Source: Asparagopsis taxiformis
Taxonomy: Eukaryota; Rhodophyta; Florideophyceae; Bonnemaisoniales; Bonnemaisoniaceae
Length of the DNA: 64,000 nt
Assembly (NCBI GenBank): GCA_030407315.1
Contig: JALQPE010002354.1
Location: 1 to 64,000, forward strand
Reading direction: 5' to 3'
Shown: positions 9,813 through 20,998 of the stretch, in pieces
Numbering within the stretch: position 1 is the first letter of the stretch
Layout of the letters: each line of letters starts with the position of its first letter
The notes under the pieces: generated by a model
What the model was told of the DNA's origin: nothing
The model's input: the letters and a program-made list of their open reading frames with translations, nothing else
Database searches by the model: none
Made by a program: the position numbers and the translations under genes

Positions 9813-11659
9813 ATGCTTCAGCCGCTTTTTTCCGATGTTGTTATCACAATTGGGAGGCATATGATGCTCGGGCCGCGACGTTCTTTCCAGGATATGTCTA
9901 CTGCTGTGCGTTTGTTTGAGTTGTGTATCGATCACACAAATGACCCTGAACCTATGATGATACTCGCTGAAATACTAATCACTGGACCTGCAGGAGTAGA
10001 CAAAGACACAAGTCGTGCCATGGAATTATGTGCAACCGTTGTCCATGATTCTGACGGTTGTTACCTCGTATGTGATCTTGCAAGAAAATTGGCAGATGTA
10101 AGAATGGGAAAGCCCGCAGATATGCGACTTGCAATAGATCTATGTGAGATGTGTATTGAACAGAACAACCATCCACGTGCCATGGTGGACCTTGCTGAAA
10201 TTTTTCTCACTGGCGGTCCAGGCGTGGAAAAAGACGTTAATCGTGCGATGGAACTATGTGAAAGATCCCTAGATGGAAGCGAAACCAGTTTCTACATTAC
10301 TAGAGCTGCCAAAAAGTTGATGCATGTCGGTTCTGGAAGGCCCAGAGACATTCAGTCTGCAGTGCGTCTTTGCGAGATGTGTATAGAGAAGAAAATAATA
10401 CAAGAGCTATGAAAATGTTGGCCAAATTGTTCATGACTGGGGCTCCTCACGTTGAAGAAGATATTGATCGAGCGATGGAGTTGTGGGAGAAGTACCTCGA
10501 CCGAGGTGGACCATGTGAAGCGCTGACTAAGTTTGCACGTAAGATAGTGGATGAAGCGTGTGGGATAACGAAGTATGTGCGATCTGCAATACGATTGTGC
10601 GAGATGTGTATAGACAGAAGGGATGATTTGGTTGCGATGATAATTCTAGCCGTATTGCTCATGGTTAAAATTCCAGGTGTCGAAAAGGAAGTCGATCGTG
10701 TGATGAGTCTCTGCAAAAGTTACCTTGAAAGAAGCGGAGACTGTGGTGCGTTGATCAAGTTTGTGAGAAGAATGGCATTTGGAGATTGTGCAATATGTCA
10801 TGATATGCAGGTAGCCGTGCGGCTATGCGAGATGTGTACAGATATGAGAAACAAGCTACCCGCGATGGGAATTCTTGGTGAACTACTTATCACTGGATCA
10901 TCGGGCGTAGGAAAAGACATTAGTCCTGGAATGGAACTTTTCGACAAGTATCTCCTTGCAAATGGATCAAGCGAAAAATTAACCCACTTGACAAGGAACA
11001 TCGCTGATGGAACAGATGGTTTAACTAGGGATGTGCAGCTGGCAGCACAGATATGTGAACTGAATATCGACAAGAAGAACGACCTAGGAGCTCTGTTGCT
11101 TTTGGCCGAGATACTTCTGACTGGAGAACCAAATGTAGAGAGAGTTGTTGATCGTGCAACGGAGCTCTGTGAGAGATATCTGCTTGAGAATGGGTCCAGG
11201 GAAGAGTTGAACAAAATAGTATGGAGAATAGGACAAGGAATATTTGTGGTACTACCACTGACTAGTAGTCATGGATGCTCGGCCTTTAATGCAGCTATTT
11301 GATATGTCTATAGAGAAGAACGATGGAAACTCCATGGTGATTCTGGCCAAGTTACTCTTTGCTGGAGTACCGAATGTCGGCAGAGACGTTAACCGTGCAA
11401 TTGGTCTTTGTCAGAAATATATGTTTGCGAATGAATCCGGGAAAGCGCTTATCTCCCTTACGACGGAGATAGTGAACGAAAGACATGGAGCTATTTCGGA
11501 TATGGGTTTCGCAATACAGCTATGTGAGATCTGTCCAAAGAAGAAAGAGTATGAGGAGCCTATGCTGATTCTGGCCAAGATCTTTATTAGTGGAGATTCC
11601 AACGTCGAGAAGTTAATCGTGCATTGAAGCTTTGTGAAAACTTCCCCTACAAGCAATAA
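9813..11659 (+). pseudogene. Sel1-like repeat protein, frameshifted
   Basis: The three frames together encode a chain of Sel1-like (TPR-like) repeats, with the signature of a Gly-Val-(Glu/Asp)-Lys-Asp turn followed by RAMELC and LCEMCI helices. Each unit is about 75 residues (two repeats), and there are about six units. Sel1 repeats form solenoid scaffolds for protein-protein contacts; no other domain is present. ATG at 9813 is the first in frame. The frame breaks near 10391, where one A appears lost from an A-run so that a Glu-Lys-Lys-Asn-Asn reading is shifted. It breaks again near 11250-11270, and near 11612, where the GVEKDVNRA-type motif lacks a few bases. The reading then ends at TAA 11657-11659. 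This is either a young pseudogene or partly sequencing error in homopolymers. Confidence 0.75.
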
Positions 11660-12355
11660 CTCAGGGCATGTAAAAGCTGAATGTTTATCCCATATAGCGA
11701 TGGAAGTGATGTTTGAAAAATGAGGAGAGCTGAAGATGGAAAAGGGGAAGTGATGGCAAGATGTGCAGGTGGACGGACGACCGGGCACGGAATGTTGAAC
11801 TAGTTGACGAACGGTGGCGCTTTTATGGTACTGAAAGATCTTTTACCTGCAGGTAACGCCATGGCGTTATGGACGGCAGTTGTTAACGAACGCGGTCCAA
11901 GTACAGGGCAGAGAGGAAGTTTTGTACAAGACACGTTTAGAGTGCGATTAGCAGGTGTTTTATGTTTGTGAGGGAGTTGGACGTTGTGGTTATGCACTAA
12001 GCGAAAGAACGGATAAGTGGATTTTGTGGCAATTTTTTATGTTGGAGTGACGAGTTGAGTGTCAAGATGGTTTAGTAGAATTAGGGGCAGAAAGGGGGCG
12101 TGAAGAATATTGGAAGATGCGACTCATAGCACGAGTTCAGCGAGATGATGACGCAGTATATAAATTTAACTGCTACTCGTACAGACCGTAAGTCAACGCA
12201 TTTGCTGCAACAGAATAGAGCGCTGCACTACAGTTATCAGGCTCTATAGGACCCATCCAACAAGCGGCACATAACTCGCAGCAACAAGCACCCAAATCAG
12301 CACCAGCGCATCAAGATTACAATCTCACCGACCGTAGTAGTAGTTCTAAATATGA
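11660..12355. other. intergenic stretch with chained palindromes
   Basis: No gene is recognised. TTACCTGCAGGTAA (11843-11856) and TAACGCCATGGCGTTA (11854-11869) are perfect palindromes that overlap by three bases. They mirror the arrangement upstream of the Sel1 gene. Confidence 0.6.
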
Positions 12356-12559
12356 TATCGCGTCTCCGTCTCTCGCGCCCCCACTTCTCCCTATCGTCCC
12401 TCCGTGAAACCAAGCGAGCGCTTTCCCACCGCCTCCTCACTAGGCACGCTGCGCATGATCGACTATCTCGGCACCGTTTCCTTTGCACACTCGGGCGCCA
12501 TCCTGGCCGCGACGGCCGGTCTGTACGTTTCCAGCATGCGCATGCCACAACAATATCAG
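12356..12559 (+). pseudogene. possible UPF0126/TRIC-like membrane fragment
   Basis: An open frame from after TGA 12353 to TGA at about 12559 contains an ATG at 12455 and the hydrophobic motif MIDYLGTVSFAHSGAILAAT. This resembles the first helix of UPF0126/TRIC-type channel proteins, which carry a GT-x-x-FA-x-SGA pattern. Only one of the expected helices is present, and the frame ends inside a perfect 32-bp palindrome. If real, it is a truncated relic or a first exon. The similarity rests on one short motif. Confidence 0.25.
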
Positions 12560-12576
12560 CGCTGATATTGTTGTGG
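12545..12576. repeat. perfect 32-bp loopless palindrome
   Basis: CCACAACAATATCAGC is followed directly by its exact complement. It overlaps the end of the small membrane-like frame at 12356-12559. Confidence 0.9.
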
Positions 12577-13465
12577 AAGACTACCGCGAGTAATTATATT
12601 GATTGATAGGTAGTGAGGGTGAGCACGGGAATTGAAGTACTTGCATCACTTTGCAACTTTTCGCTCCCATCTCCCTCTGTCATACTGACAGTTACAAGAT
12701 AGATAGATTTCTTTTGCATTAATTAGTGGCGGGGCGAGAATCGATGTAGATTAATCTACCCAATTAATTGGGACGGCGGCTGAGTAACAGTGTTCAATGC
12801 AAATGTGAGCCCACAATATTCGGCGATAGTGCTAATATGGTTCATTCGGATCGTCCGGGTGCCGAAACAGCAGATTCACCATTCATTCACTTGTTCATTA
12901 CTACCTCATGTTTCGTGTGATGTGCACTTCAATGCTCCAAATCATCACACCTACCCAGCCACCTTCCTTCCCCTCCCGAATCCACCCCAATAATTTCAAC
13001 ACTTCTGCCGAACACACAGAACTCTCCTCTATCTGCTCTGTATTTAACAGACGCCTCAGCCCAGCTCGAATACTTTAACCTATCCAACCATGGTTGGGTA
13101 GGGTGCTAAGGTGCACCCTACCAAACAACCACTTTCTACCACTTCAGACGTATCCCAAACTTTCCTTCTCACTCATCCCCACCCGACTACCAACTCCGCA
13201 GCACCCATGACAACGATATACAACACGTCATCTTGCCGTTCCCAGACCTCTCCCAGGTCGTTGTACACACCGTCGCAGTGGACATTTCTGCGACGCACGC
13301 CTTCTGTCCCCATCATCCCCTGCCACGCAGTACATCAGCAAGCTGCCTCCGCCACCATAAAAGTAAAAAAATGCCGAAAAAAAGATTGTAGAAGGGTGGA
13401 GCAATGAAGCTGACATTAAATAGAAGAATCCGCACTAAAAGGAGGCCGACTCGCTCAAAACTGAC
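12577..13465. other. intergenic stretch, no gene recognised
   Basis: Only short frames without motifs occur. AT content rises toward 13370 just before the DUF202-like frame. Confidence 0.4.
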
Positions 13466-13768
13466 ATGGCAGCAGAGCGCGCATTTCTCAAATGGCTATG
13501 GACGGCGATGCACATCGAGGCCATCGGTACGTTTGCCATGGAGAAGGGCCACAGGCGGGCGGGAACTGCAGTTTTCAATGTCGCATTGGTGGCCGCCTTC
13601 ACAGTTGTTGTGCTCGGCACTTTTTTGTATTACCGAAGTCGAAAGGCGCTGCCCACCGGAGAGATGGCACACATTCCAGTGGTGTTGAGGGAGCACAGAG
13701 CGTTAGTTCTAGTGGGAGCTCTGGCTGTTGTGATTTTGTGTGCATCGGTGAATGGGGCCATGGGATGA
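13466..13768 (+). CDS. small DUF202/VTC1-like membrane protein
   Basis: This 100-residue protein has three hydrophobic segments. It opens with AAERAFLKWLWTAM, which matches the (N)ERTFLxWLxxA start of the DUF202 domain. A Gly-containing loop, a second helix ending in VLGTFLYYRSRK and a third helix ending in Asn-Gly follow. This is the layout of VTC1 and of the C-terminal membrane domain of vacuolar transporter chaperone (polyphosphate polymerase) subunits in acidocalcisome or vacuole membranes. The SPX and catalytic domains of VTC2-4 are absent. ATG 13466 is chosen because an in-frame TAA lies about 30 bases upstream. It could also be the last exon of a longer gene. Confidence 0.55.
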   Translation: MAAERAFLKWLWTAMHIEAIGTFAMEKGHRRAGTAVFNVALVAAFTVVVLGTFLYYRSRKALPTGEMAHIPVVLREHRALVLVGALAVVILCASVNGAMG

Positions 13769-14785
13769 TGGTACACGTGGCGGGCAACGCGTAAACATGA
13801 CAGGGTGCATAGTTTTTATACGTGTGGAAGATGTTGTGGAGAGTGTTTGCAGGAGAGGTGGATGGATGAATGTGTGTGGGTTTGAAACATGTCACGATGG
13901 AAATCATTGGGAAGGGACTGCTAAGCAATGGGTTGTTTCTTGATCTCGAGCGTGCTCCTCTCCCTAACAAGCGCAGTCGCGTTCTTCGTCAGCATCTACG
14001 CGCAGCTAGCACTCTATTTCTACCACATCGTGGCCTATCCAAGCTGCGTTGACACCAATAACGAGCTCTTGATTGCCCGAATTGTATTGGATGTCCTCGT
14101 GTCCACCGTTGTGTGCGGATAGGTAGTTGGTGCGTAGTTGGGTTAGGTCACGGAGTTTGTAAAGGACTCGTAGCTCTTCGGGTGTGGAATCACGAGAATG
14201 GGAAGCCCGGCCAAAAAAGGTGATGTTTTGTGGTGCAGGGGCAGGAGTTGATCGGGTGCATGTTCGGCGTAAGTGATTGTAGCGTGGAAACGCGCTACAA
14301 GCAGATGGTCAGGTGGCCGACAAGAGTCAGAGTGGAGGTCTATACTGGCGCGATGAGGTTGTGGAGATTACAACAGAGTGAAAGGGTAGTTTGGTAGGCT
14401 GTTCGTGCCTCATCTGTCTGGGGCTCAGCGGCGAAGTGTAGTACTTGTTCATGACAGCTATTTTCTTTATTCCCATTGAAAGCTTTACTATTAACAGAAC
14501 TACTAAATCAACTCAACGAAAATCTCAAACTCGAACTGTCGCTGCCAACGTGCATCAGTAGTGTCAATCTTTCTTTCTACGACGTCCTATTCAGCATCTA
14601 GGTTCCCTGCATCCAAATATCTGTAAAGCTCCATCACAATTACTATAGTCGTATACCACACACCATTCCAATATTAACCTTCAAACTAACCCATTGCTCC
14701 TTATTTCCTCTCAAGTCTACTCCACCAGACAGTGATGTCAACCAATGTACGTTACTACCCGCAGACAATACAATTTCCTATCTAC
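13769..14785. other. intergenic stretch, no gene recognised
   Basis: A 64-codon hydrophobic frame at 13928-14122 might encode a membrane peptide but has no family features. The rest is AT-rich sequence leading into the ACTGTC repeats. Confidence 0.4.
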
Positions 14786-14789
14786 ACTA

Positions 14790-15075
14790 CTGTCTACAGA
14801 TTTCCCCAGACAGTGCAGTAATACAATACAATGCACTGCCTTAGACAGTAAAATGTACTGTCTGCACATACTGTCTGGCGGCAACACTTCCGGACAGTAA
14901 AATTTACTGTTCTGGACAGTAAATTTTACTGTTTTTGGTACTGTCCAGATTTCGTGCCATTTTATTGCTGCAGCAGTATTCTGAAATTTCCAGACAGTAA
15001 ATTTTACTGTCTCCGCGCACTGTCTTGGCCAGACAGTAATTTTTACTGTCTCAGACAGTAAATTTACTGTCTTTT
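14790..15075. repeat. dense ACTGTC/GACAGT palindrome cluster
   Basis: At least eight copies of GACAGTAAA-type and TTTACTGTC-type motifs alternate, many as near-perfect palindromes such as GACAGTAAAATTTACTGT. The motif matches that at the left edge of the window. The cluster stops about 20 bp before the gypsy pol frame opens, so it marks the truncation point of element 1. Confidence 0.85.
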
Positions 15076-15094
15076 TTCATTCCCAACACCGTAG

Positions 15095-18000
15095 TGGAAC
15101 GTATTAGGCGCTGATTGGAAGCGCCACGCTACGCCGCCGACGCTGCGCTGCGCGATTATCGACGCGAATGGACGACGCCTCGCGCCGAACGCGTCGCTGC
15201 GACTTAGCGTTCTCCTAGGTGCCCGCGCGCACCTTCAAACTTTCCTGGTGATGCCGCGCTTATCCGTCCCTTGCATTCTGGGAGCAGACTTCATCGACCG
15301 TGTGGTTCGGATGATCTATACTGGGCCGCAGCGCGCGTTGCAAACCCGCTATGGAGACCACGTTCCAATGCTCCCACGCACGCCGACGAAACCGCGCCGC
15401 GCACCGACCCCCAAGACTACCCGACCAACAGATTTCGCGCCTATCCGCGTTGCGCGCCGCACGTCGATTCCGCCGCACGCGACGCGCACTATCGAAGTCA
15501 CCACGGGCGCTGACGGACGCTGCATCACGATACCCGCGACCGACCTCTACGGGCAGAAGTTGCTTGGTCTAGCCAACGGTGAAACGCAGGTTAAAAGGAA
15601 CGTGCCCTTCAACGTGCACGTGCACAACGCCGGCACCCGCCTACAGGTATTGCCCAAAGGCATGAAGATGGGCGCCGCAGTGCCCAACCCTGTAGGTTGC
15701 CTACAAGTGGCGCAAGAGGCGCCGACTCCACAAGACCGACCGCCCGACGATGCGACGCCATGCAACGCGACGAACCCGCCGGAACTGCGCGAAGCCGACA
15801 GAATTGCGAACGCGACGCCGCATTGGGAAGACCTCTTACGCGCGACGCTACGTGATGAGCGAGTAGACGACGACCTACACGCGCGAATTATCGAGATGCT
15901 GCGAAAGCACGAGCGAATGTGGAATGGCACGCTTGGAGCCATCCACGCGACAGAACACCGCATCGAACTGGTTCCGGGGGCGACCCCCGTCAACCAACCG
16001 CCGTACCGCGCCGGACACGCGTCGCGCGAAATTATCCGTACGCAAGTGGATAAGATGCTCCGCGCTGGAGTGATCGAACCTGCTACATCGGAATGGGCGA
16101 GCCCGGTCGTAGTCGTGCCTAAGAAGGACGGGACTTCCCGCTTCTGCATCGACTACCGCCGCTTAAACGCCGCCACCGTCAAGGACGCGTATCCGATTCC
16201 GCGCATGGACGATTGCGTCGATTCGCTCGGTAACGCGACGGTTTTCACCACGCTGGACTGCAACTCGGGATACTGGCAGATCCCGGTAGCGCACGCCGAC
16301 CGCGACAAGACTACGTTTACGCCGCATGTTGGTACGTATCGCTTCCGCCGTATGCCCTTCGGACTCTCGAACGCGCCCGCGACGTTTCAGCGCGCGCTCG
16401 ATATCTTGCTCGCGAACGTGAAATGGCAGCACTGCCTAGTCTACCTGGATGACGTAATCATCTTCTCCGCCGATGTAAACGCGCACGTGCATCACGTCGA
16501 CGAGATACTGGGAATCCTCGGACGCGCTGGCGTTTCGCTTAAATTCGCGAAGACTGAGTTCTTCAAGCGCTCGGTAGACTACCTGGGACATACTATTTCG
16601 CCTGGAAAGCTATCCGTGCCGACGACGAAATGCGACGCGCTGTGCGATGCGACGTATCCGACGACGAAAACGCAGCTGCGCAGCTTTCTGGGAACGTGCA
16701 ACGTATACCGCCGATTCGTCGAGAAATTCGCGTTCATAGCCTCGCCGCTCACGCAGCTGTTGAAAAAGGACCAAGGAGATAACCTACCCGCGCCGACGCC
16801 AGAGCAAACGCGCGCGTTCGAATCATTGCGACGAGCGATGCTATCTCCGCCTATTCTTCGCCTACCGCGCGAGGGACACCCATACGTGCTCGATACCGAC
16901 GCGTCGCAAGGACAAATCGGATGCGCATTATTACAGCTAGACGCGGACGAAGACACACTACATCCAGTCGGATACTGGTCGCGCACGCTCAACGATGCGG
17001 AGCGAAATTATTCGACGACGGAACGCGAATGCCTCGCGGTGGTATGGGCAGTGTTACTACTACGCGCGTATCTAGAGGGACGGAAGTTCACGGTTCGCAC
17101 GGGCCACAATTCGCTGCGCTGGATTCTAAACATGACCTCTGCGGAAGGACGACTCGCGCGCTGGCGATGGCGATTGCGACTCGCCGAGTTCGAGTTCGAC
17201 GTCGAATATAAAAAGGGTAAACGCCATGTCATCGCCGACGCGCTCTCGCGAATGGCCACGCGAAGCGGCGACGAGACGGAAATACCGGACGAGATACCCT
17301 GCTTCGACGCCGCGAACATCGTTGAACCGCACGCGGACGCTTATGCGCGAACCGATACCGCGCTACTATGCGACTACGCAGAATACTACCCGAGTTTGGA
17401 CTGCCTACTGGCAACTCGGTCGTGCATCGAACCGCCCGTTTCCACTGACGAGTGGATACGCGAGCAGGCGACGGACGAATTCTGCCAAAACGCGAAACGC
17501 GATGTCGAAACCGCGCCGCAGTCGCGCTTCCACCTTTCCCCCGATGGGATCCTCATGAGGACCGCTCCGCTCGACAACGCCACGCAGATAGTCGTTCCCG
17601 AAGCGATTAAGGGGCGTATTCTGCGAGCTAACCACTACGCGGTAACTGCAGGACACCCGGGCGCGCGACGCATGTATGACGCAATCCGACGCGCGTACTA
17701 CTGGCCGATGATGAGCGTAGATGTCTACACTACGGTGAGACAGTGCGATGCGTGCGCACGTAACCGCGTTACGCAATACCGCCATACGAACGCCCTGAAG
17801 CTATTCCCCGCGACGCGCCCGCTCGAAGACGTCGCTATCGATATTCTTGGGCCGCTGCCCGAGACTCCGCGCCAACGCCGCTTCGTACTCGTAATCGCCG
17901 ACCGCTATAGCAAACTCTGCCGACTCATCGCGCTCGGACGCGTATCCGCGCTCGCCGTTGCGAAGGCATTTTGCCGAGATTGGGTTTTCGTCTATGGACC

Positions 18001-19159
18001 GCCGCGCACGCTACTTTCGGACAATGGGCCGCAATTCCGCTCGAAGCTGTTTCGGGAGACTTGCGCGCTGATGGGTACGCGAAACATATTCACGACGACG
18101 TACCACCCGCAATCGAACGGACAAGTCGAGCGCATGAACCGCACCATCGTCGCGACGCTGCGTCATTATGTAGATGAAGAGCGCAGAGATTGGGACGAGC
18201 ATTTAGACGCGCTAGCGTACGCTTACAACCGCGCGATACACCGCTCGACGAATACGTCGCCGTTCGAACTTACGCTCACGCGCTACCCCGTATCGCTGGG
18301 AACGGAACAAGTGGACACGATTCGCAGCACGCCGTTCCTCCGTATGGAGTTTCTAGCGCGATTATCGGACGCCTACGCGCGCGCAGCAAACGCGCTGAAG
18401 AAGGCGCAAGCGCGGTATAAACGGGATTTCGACCGCAGCGTACGCACAGTGAACAAGGAGATCAAGGTGGGTGACCAAGTATACCTGGATACCCGCGTGG
18501 GAGCGACGACTCAAGCGCAGCGAGACGAAGGAGCGCGTGCATCGAAATTGTACTATCCCGTCTCCGGCCCGTTCCCTGTGATAGGCTGTCGTGGCCATAC
18601 CTACGAGATCGTGATAGATGGCGTGCCCGAACTCGTTAGTTCCGACCGCATCCGTGTCGCACCGCGCCTTGCGTCGCCCGCTTCGACCCCGCTAGACGAC
18701 GAGGAAGGTGCTACCGCAACGGAAGCCGCTAACGACGCTACGCAGCGCAGCGAACGCGACCTCGAAGCCGCGCGCAAAGTTAGCCCAGAGTCTGGGTACG
18801 GGACGCGCGAATTTATGATTGACAAACTCATGGCCGAAGGCATTGACGATGCTGGGGAAGCCGTTTTCCGCGTGCGCTGGAAAGGATATTCGCCGCGCGA
18901 TGATACCTGGGAACCCGTGGGCTCACTACCCGCACCTATTGTCGCACGTTTCCGCAAGGACCTAAAACGAATTGCTTCGAACGCCGCCGGACGCGACACC
19001 GAGACCGGCCGCGCTACGTCACGCAACCGCCGGGGACCCCCGCCGAAGAAGCGCACCCCGGAAGCGGCAAGCGTCACCAAACCGCGCCTGACGCCACCCA
19101 GTCGCTCAAGTTCGCGGTTAGCGGACAAGAGGACGCGCCATCGCCCGCCACGCAACTAA
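15095..19159 (+). CDS. Ty3/gypsy chromovirus pol, 5'-truncated (element 1)
   Basis: This is one uninterrupted frame with all pol domains in gypsy order. Numbered from GTG 15248 it has 1303 residues. The C-terminal half of the retropepsin ends in CILGADFI just after the start, and the frame is open back to TAG 15092, but the catalytic Asp-(Ser/Thr)-Gly is missing. Reverse transcriptase follows, with YLDD at 399-402, then RNase H with its DTDAS at about 549. The integrase has an HHCC finger (His796, His803, Cys833, Cys836) and core Asp865, Asp925 and Glu961, with 35 residues between the last two. A chromodomain lies at about 1184-1240 (WKGY, then TWEP). gag and the left LTR are absent, and the ACTGTC cluster abuts the break. 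The intact frame suggests recent activity, but as it stands the copy lacks gag and an active protease. Confidence 0.95.
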   Translation, partial: WNVLGADWKRHATPPTLRCAIIDANGRRLAPNASLRLSVLLGARAHLQTFLVMPRLSVPCILGADFIDRVVRMIYTGPQRALQTRYGDHVPMLPRTPTKPRRAPTPKTTRPTDFAPIRVARRTSIPPHATRTIEVTTGADGRCITIPATDLYGQKLLGLANGETQVKRNVPFNVHVHNAGTRLQVLPKGMKMGAAVPNPVGCLQVAQEAPTPQDRPPDDATPCNATNPPELREADRIANATPHWEDLLRATLRDERVDDDLHARIIEMLRKHERMWNGTLGAIHATEHRIELVPGATPVNQPPYRAGHASREIIRTQVDKMLRAGVIEPATSEWASPVVVVPKKDGTSRFCIDYRRLNAATVKDAYPIPRMDDCVDSLGNATVFTTLDCNSGYWQIPVAHADRDKTTFTPHVGTYRFRRMPFGLSNAPATFQRALDILLANVKWQHCLVYLDDVIIFSADVNAHVHHVDEILGILGRAGVSLKFAKTEFFKRSVDYLGHTISPGKLSVPTTKCDALCDATYPTTKTQLRSFLGTCNVYRRFVEKFAFIASPLTQLLKKDQGDNLPAPTPEQTRAFESLRRAMLSPPILRLPREGHPYVLDTDASQGQIGCALLQLDADEDTLHPVGYWSRTLNDAERNYSTTERECLAVVWAVLLLRAYLEGRKFTVRTGHNSLRWILNMTSAEGRLARWRWRLRLAEFEFDVEYKKGKRHVIADALSRMATRSGDETEIPDEIPCFDAANIVEPHADAYARTDTALLCDYAEYYPSLDCLLATRSCIEPPVSTDEWIREQATDEFCQNAKRDVETAPQSRFHLSPDGILMRTAPLDNATQIVVPEAIKGRILRANHYAVTAGHPGARRMYDAIRRAYYWPMMSVDVYTTVRQCDACARNRVTQYRHTNALKLFPATRPLEDVAIDILGPLPETPRQRRFVLVIADRYSKLCRLIALGRVSALAVAKAFCRDWVFVYGPPRTLLSDNGPQFRSKLFRETCALMGTRNIFTTTYHPQSNGQVERMNRTIVATLRHYVDEERRDWDEHLDALAYAYNRAIHRSTNTSPFELTLTRYPVSLGTEQVDTIRSTPFLRMEFLARLSDAYARAANALKKAQARYKRDFDRSVRTVNKEIKVGDQVYLDTRVGATTQAQRDEGARASKLYYPVSGPFPVIGCRGHTYEIVIDGVPELVSSDRIRVAPRLASPASTPLDDEEGATATEAANDATQRSERDLEAARKVSPESGYGTREFMIDKLMAEGIDDAGEAVFRVRWKGYSPRDDTWEPVGSLPAPIVARFRKDLKRIASNAAGRDTETGRATSRNRRGPPPKKRTPEAASVTKPRLTPPSRSSSRLADKRTRHRPPRN

Positions 19160-20998
19160 CGTGCAGAACCGCCGAGCCAAGAGCGGCATACGAACCAAGG
19201 AAGACGCCTGCAGATCTCATGGAGAAAACGGGCCAGGACCATGAGGCTCGCTCCGACGCGTATGCGAAAAAGCGCGCCGACATATCACCCTTGCCGTCTA
19301 TTTCGTGTGCCCGCAGCGCCCAGCATTCTCGAATCGGTTCAGTCGATAACGTGACACCGCACGAAAACGTCAGCCGCGACGTCAGACGAAGTTTCACCGC
19401 GCCCTGCGCAATTGACGTTCTATCGCTGAATGACTTGGAACGGTCGCCGCACGCAATGGAGCGACGCCGCTCGCGAGCCGCTTACGCACCCGTCCGACAG
19501 GCCGCACATGATTCGTCGCTTGCACGTCGCGTTACTACTCGCGTCAGCTATCCGCACGGAGGCAATCCACACTGGGCTAGGCTAACTGGGAGTTGAACGC
19601 TTGCGCGAGCATACAAACGAACGTTTTGTACTGCTGGTGCTAACACGCGTCGCGCAGAACGCCGTCGATGCGTGGGAATCGAGCCCACTCGCTTGCGCCC
19701 TAGACGCCGCCCGCTGACCACCTGCGCGAGGTTCGGAAACCGCTGCGCAAGTCGCGCCAAGACCGCCAGGAGACACCACGTATCACTCCTCGCCTGCGCT
19801 TCAACCGCTCTTCGTTCGCCACGCAACTACTCTTCGTTCGCCCTGCAGCTACTCGTCGCCCACGCTATGCAACCCTCAATAACCGCCTACCGCCACGCAG
19901 AGGTCGCGCTATGTCACGTACTGAGAGTCTCGCTCACGTATGTCGGCGCACAACCTGGAAAATGCGTGCAAGCCCGGCACCGACTAGCTCCCTGACTGAC
20001 TCTAGGAGATGTGCGATACGCTGGAACCAGCGAGGGGTTTCGCGCGAAAATAGGGGAGCGGCTCCGAAATTGGGTGCGCAGTCTGGCCCGGCGGAATAGC
20101 AATCTGACCGTCCCGCAAAAATTGTCCCACGAGAAAATTGTTGGCGAAGGGGCACCTGGATTGCGCCGCCGCCACATTGACCCCCGCGCCGTGACAAGCC
20201 GTCCCTCGCTGCCGTCATTTGATTGGACGACAACACGCGCAGGCTCCAGCGAGCATCTCGAACTCGGTGGAAAGACGCAGTCACCTGGACGTACGCCGGT
20301 CTCCACCGAGAATATAGTGGCATTCACGCGCGCATCTCCCCCTCAGCGAAAGCGCGGAAAATGAGGCCTAGTCTACAAAAAGAAAGAGGCGACCCACACG
20401 GGAGCCCACGAATAAGGCCCTTTCGCCCCGCTCTAGCCATGGAACAGCGGATGCGGTAGTGAGACACGAACGTAGGTAGCAAGCGAGGTGACGCGAAGGC
20501 GAAAAACGAAGGCGCGTAGCAACGAACCGATGACGCGACCGCGAGCGAACGCGCGATGGAATTAACCCACGGCGGCGAGAACCACGCGCGACGAACCGAC
20601 GAAGCGAACGCATTACGACGATCACGCTCCGGCGTACCGGCCGCCCCAACTCACCCCGTTCACCCCCCTCTCAAGTTCCACAACACACGCAACCCAACGC
20701 TTGCTGGAAATATCGGCACGTGCTGATGGCAGACTTCGTCCGGTTGTCCCCCGAACGGCGACGTGGACAACGGGCACATACGGCTTTGAGCCACGACACG
20801 CGCGTCCTTACTAAAGGCACACCGACGCTTGCGTGCCTCATGATCTGGCACGCCGAGTACCGGCCGGCCCCCAGCGTCACACTACAGCGCGTGTACCAAG
20901 TGGAGGAACCAAGAGGCGGGAAGGGCGACACATAGATACCAACAAGACGAGTTTATTGCGAGGAGAATGTAATGCGTGCTAACTGGATGGAGCAAGAA
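19160..20998. other. GC-rich stretch, probable 3' part of element 1
   Basis: Composition matches the pol gene upstream. Short plus-strand frames (19219-19596, 19672-19995, 20011-20364) carry no motif. A purine run AAAAAGAAAGAGG at about 20375 could be a polypurine tract, but no LTR could be delimited. Confidence 0.35.

Noticed and set aside
20370..20395. Polypurine tract and 3' LTR of element 1
   Set aside because: A purine run exists but no TG..CA-bounded repeat or matching LTR could be found.
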